From contig JBKJLF010000004.1 of the NCBI GenBank assembly GCA_046597185.1, positions 1-5,593 of the forward strand: a stretch of 5,593 nt of DNA. The letters are read 5' to 3'. Below, one piece after another: positions 4,098-5,593 of the stretch. This DNA comes from CAMBDR01 sp046597185 (GTDB taxonomy: Bacteria > Pseudomonadota > Gammaproteobacteria > Burkholderiales > Burkholderiaceae_D). Position 1 is the stretch's first letter, and each line of letters starts with the position of its first letter. The position numbers and the translations under genes are program-made. A model generated the notes under the pieces. It ran no database searches, was not told where the DNA came from, and saw only the letters and a list, made by a program, of their open reading frames with translations.

Positions 4098-5114
4098 TTA
4101 CTTACGCATCGCAAACGCATACACCCCCTGCACCACCTGCGCGATGCGCTTGTAATCCAACCTGTCCCAGGTATCCCCCGCCAAATGGTATTGGCGGTTG
4201 CGGTTGTAGGCAGTATCGGTAATCATCACGGCGTGGATGCCCTTATTCCAATAATTGAGCTGATCCGACCAATCCACCCCTTCCACCAGGGTCACCGTAT
4301 TAATCGAATGCACCGGCAGAGAACTGGCCCCCAGCATATGCGCCTTCACCTGCCGGGTCAGCCGCCAGTCTTGCAAGCGCCCCACGACGCCAATAAAATT
4401 GCCTGTGCTGGAATAAAACTTTTCCATGCCCGGCACCGGGTAATCCTGGCTATTAGGCGCATCGCTAAAGTAACCGATCATCTCCAGCGAAATCATCATT
4501 TCAATCGGATGGGTTTTCGGGTCATGGCTGGCCGCATGCCAGGCGCTGCCCATGTGCGGGGTTTCAAAATGCGGTGGCTCTTCCAGCGTGTAGGCCACCA
4601 GTTCAATCGCACGGGTCGGCTTGGCTTGCGCCAACAGGCGGCCCAGTTCCAGCAAACCCGCTACCCCGCTGGCATTGTCGTCCGCACCCGGTGTGTGGGT
4701 TTCTTTGCTAAAACGGATATTTTTCTTGGCTGCCATGGCTTGGCCACCGTGGCTGTCATAATGCGCGCCAATCACCAAAATCGGCCCCTCTGCCGGGCCA
4801 AAGCGGGCGATGATGTTGCGATATTTTTCGCCCTGTACCAATACTTCTTGCTCCGCTACCTTGGCACCGCTTGCGACAAAATCGGCATGGATGTAGTCGG
4901 CCACGGCGTTGAGGTTTTTTTCCTGATCAAAGCTGCGCGGGTAACGCGTTTCGGTCAACTCGCGTACATGCGCCTGCAAGCGCGCCGGGTCGGGCGCGGG
5001 GGGCGTGGATGGCACGGGCGTAACCCAGGGTTGAATCGTGAAAATGATCAGGCCGACCAGCAAACTCAGCAAACCCAGCAAGCTAAAAACAGTATTTCGG
5101 ATGATGCGCCCCAT
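4098..5114 (-). CDS. Membrane-anchored M28 family zinc metallopeptidase
   Basis: The 338-residue protein has a basic N-terminus (MGRIIR) and a hydrophobic helix at about residues 8-28, then a proline-rich linker, so the catalytic domain should face the periplasm as a signal-anchored enzyme. The M28 (aminopeptidase Y/S type) two-zinc centre is complete: GAHYDSH (H118, D120), PGADDNASG (D145, bridging acid), TLEEPP (E178 general base, E179 ligand), SLEMIGYF (E211) and QYHLAGDTWDRLDY (H310). It is expected to release N-terminal amino acids from peptides; the substrate is unknown. The start has GAGG upstream at good distance. Only 8 bp separate its stop from the convergent Imm11 gene, with no terminator between. 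The sequence looks intact and its base composition is visibly richer in GC than the toxin and immunity genes, consistent with an older resident gene. Confidence 0.92.
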   Translation of the reverse strand: MGRIIRNTVFSLLGLLSLLVGLIIFTIQPWVTPVPSTPPAPDPARLQAHVRELTETRYPRSFDQEKNLNAVADYIHADFVASGAKVAEQEVLVQGEKYRNIIARFGPAEGPILVIGAHYDSHGGQAMAAKKNIRFSKETHTPGADDNASGVAGLLELGRLLAQAKPTRAIELVAYTLEEPPHFETPHMGSAWHAASHDPKTHPIEMMISLEMIGYFSDAPNSQDYPVPGMEKFYSSTGNFIGVVGRLQDWRLTRQVKAHMLGASSLPVHSINTVTLVEGVDWSDQLNYWNKGIHAVMITDTAYNRNRQYHLAGDTWDRLDYKRIAQVVQGVYAFAMRK

Positions 5115-5168
5115 GATACGGCCTCGTTAAGAAAAACGCCATCTTACCAGCTATCGGCCACACTGCGC

Positions 5169-5486
5169 TCACAACAGGTCGCACGCTTTGGCCTGGCTTA
5201 AATCTTTCAGAAAGCGGCGACCGTCGTTGCGAAACCAGTGGCGAATCGCTTCTTCGCCAGTGTGGCCAAAGGGCGGGTTGCCAATATCATGCGCCAGCCA
5301 GGCCGTTTGCACAATATCACCCAGATTATCGTGATCCGCATTGAAGGGCGAGCGGCCAATTTCATTTTTGCGCTGCAGGCCATGCGCGAAGCCACCGAAT
5401 AAAAGATGTCACCCGCACTGGTTTGGGCTTGCGCCCAGGAACTTGGCATCGTTTTGTAGCGCCGGGAAGGCGCGCAAAGACAGCGA
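5169..5486 (-). pseudogene. Broken dGTPase (HD-domain deoxyguanosinetriphosphate triphosphohydrolase-like) fragment
   Basis: The segment 5169-5408 encodes 79 residues with the unmistakable dGTPase HD block: GDIVQTAWLAHDIGNPPFGH, then TGEEAIRHWF. The HD pair that binds the catalytic metal is present. In the same frame but beyond a TGA at 5409-5411, LRAFPALQNDAKFLGA resembles the family's 'FRRLQ.KtQv' motif with drift, and a further stop bounds it near 5484. Complete enzymes run to several hundred residues; here the N-terminus, the usual THSLEV motif and everything after ~KACDLL are gone or unrecognisable. After the TGA at 5169, AQCGR faintly recalls the 'FEGNAQ.fR' block. Remnant with an internal stop; the M28 start follows ~55 nt later. 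Confidence 0.75.
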
Positions 5487-5507
5487 TTTCTAACATCGTT
5501 TGGCAAG

Positions 5508-5591
5508 CTACAAACCCGGCATAAAGCCGCAGCGTTCTGCTTCATAGGCCAATTCATAACGGTTTTCACAATCAAAGAAGCGCAACAGGGT
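5508..5591 (-). pseudogene. Unassigned C-terminal gene tail at right edge
   Basis: A frame entering from the right edge encodes 27 residues containing FFDCENRYELAYEAERCGF, then MPGL, and ends at TAG (5508-5510). It has natural amino-acid composition and could be the true C-terminus of a gene lying mostly outside the window, or another piece of the decayed region. No family recognised. Confidence 0.4.
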
Positions 5592-5593
5592 GG

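Noticed and set aside
4185..5201. A 338-codon open frame on the + strand
   Set aside because: It is antisense to the M28 peptidase, whose complete zinc site and signal anchor make the minus strand the coding one. The + product is His/Arg/Gln-rich and unlike any family.
5207..5575. A 122-codon minus-strand open frame
   Set aside because: It lies in another frame of the same strand as the dGTPase motifs; its product is Cys/Arg/Met-rich with no family resemblance.

Overview
The window looks like an accessory region of a Gram-negative proteobacterium, possibly a betaproteobacterium. This rests on mixed base composition, a membrane-anchored M28 peptidase, a peptidoglycan amidase next to a small secreted or membrane partner (which implies a periplasm), and a dGTPase-type HD domain remnant. 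The exact taxon cannot be read from this sequence. No rRNA, tRNA, CRISPR array, transposase or integrase was seen.

Layout from left to right: (1) 1-510, a decayed STAND/NB-ARC ATPase fragment on the + strand with a frame change, followed by a possible 5' gene stub at 585-650. (2) 651-1904, a compact minus-strand pair: a peptidoglycan-binding plus PGRP/Amidase_2 protein with no signal peptide, then 3 nt later a small protein with an N-terminal hydrophobic signal or anchor. It reads as an antibacterial effector and its immunity protein. (3) 1905-2109, an AT-rich upstream region with no clear gene. (4) 2110-2722, the C-terminal half of a pyridoxamine-phosphate-oxidase-like flavoprotein abutting a glycine-rich membrane fragment, both on the minus strand. 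(5) 2711-3104, a REP-like palindrome overlapping the end of a small AbrB-like gene, whose upstream region carries nested palindromes. (6) 3105-4089, the + strand Imm11 (DUF1629-like) immunity locus: an 88-bp fossil of a second copy, a good sigma70 promoter, a small ORF whose frame is doubtful, and an intact Imm11 gene. (7) 4098-5114, an intact M28 metallopeptidase on the minus strand, convergent with imm11. (8) 5169-5591, a broken dGTPase fragment and an unassigned gene tail.

Five intact or probably intact genes stand out: amidase, its partner, the AbrB-like protein, Imm11 and the M28 peptidase. They sit among at least four broken gene pieces. Together with two independent toxin-immunity signatures, this suggests a turnover hotspot where interbacterial-competition and defence genes have been gained, duplicated and lost. 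The strongest candidate system is the amidase with its putative periplasmic immunity protein. The second is an orphan Imm11 with a fossil paralogue, which looks like what is left of a tandem immunity array.
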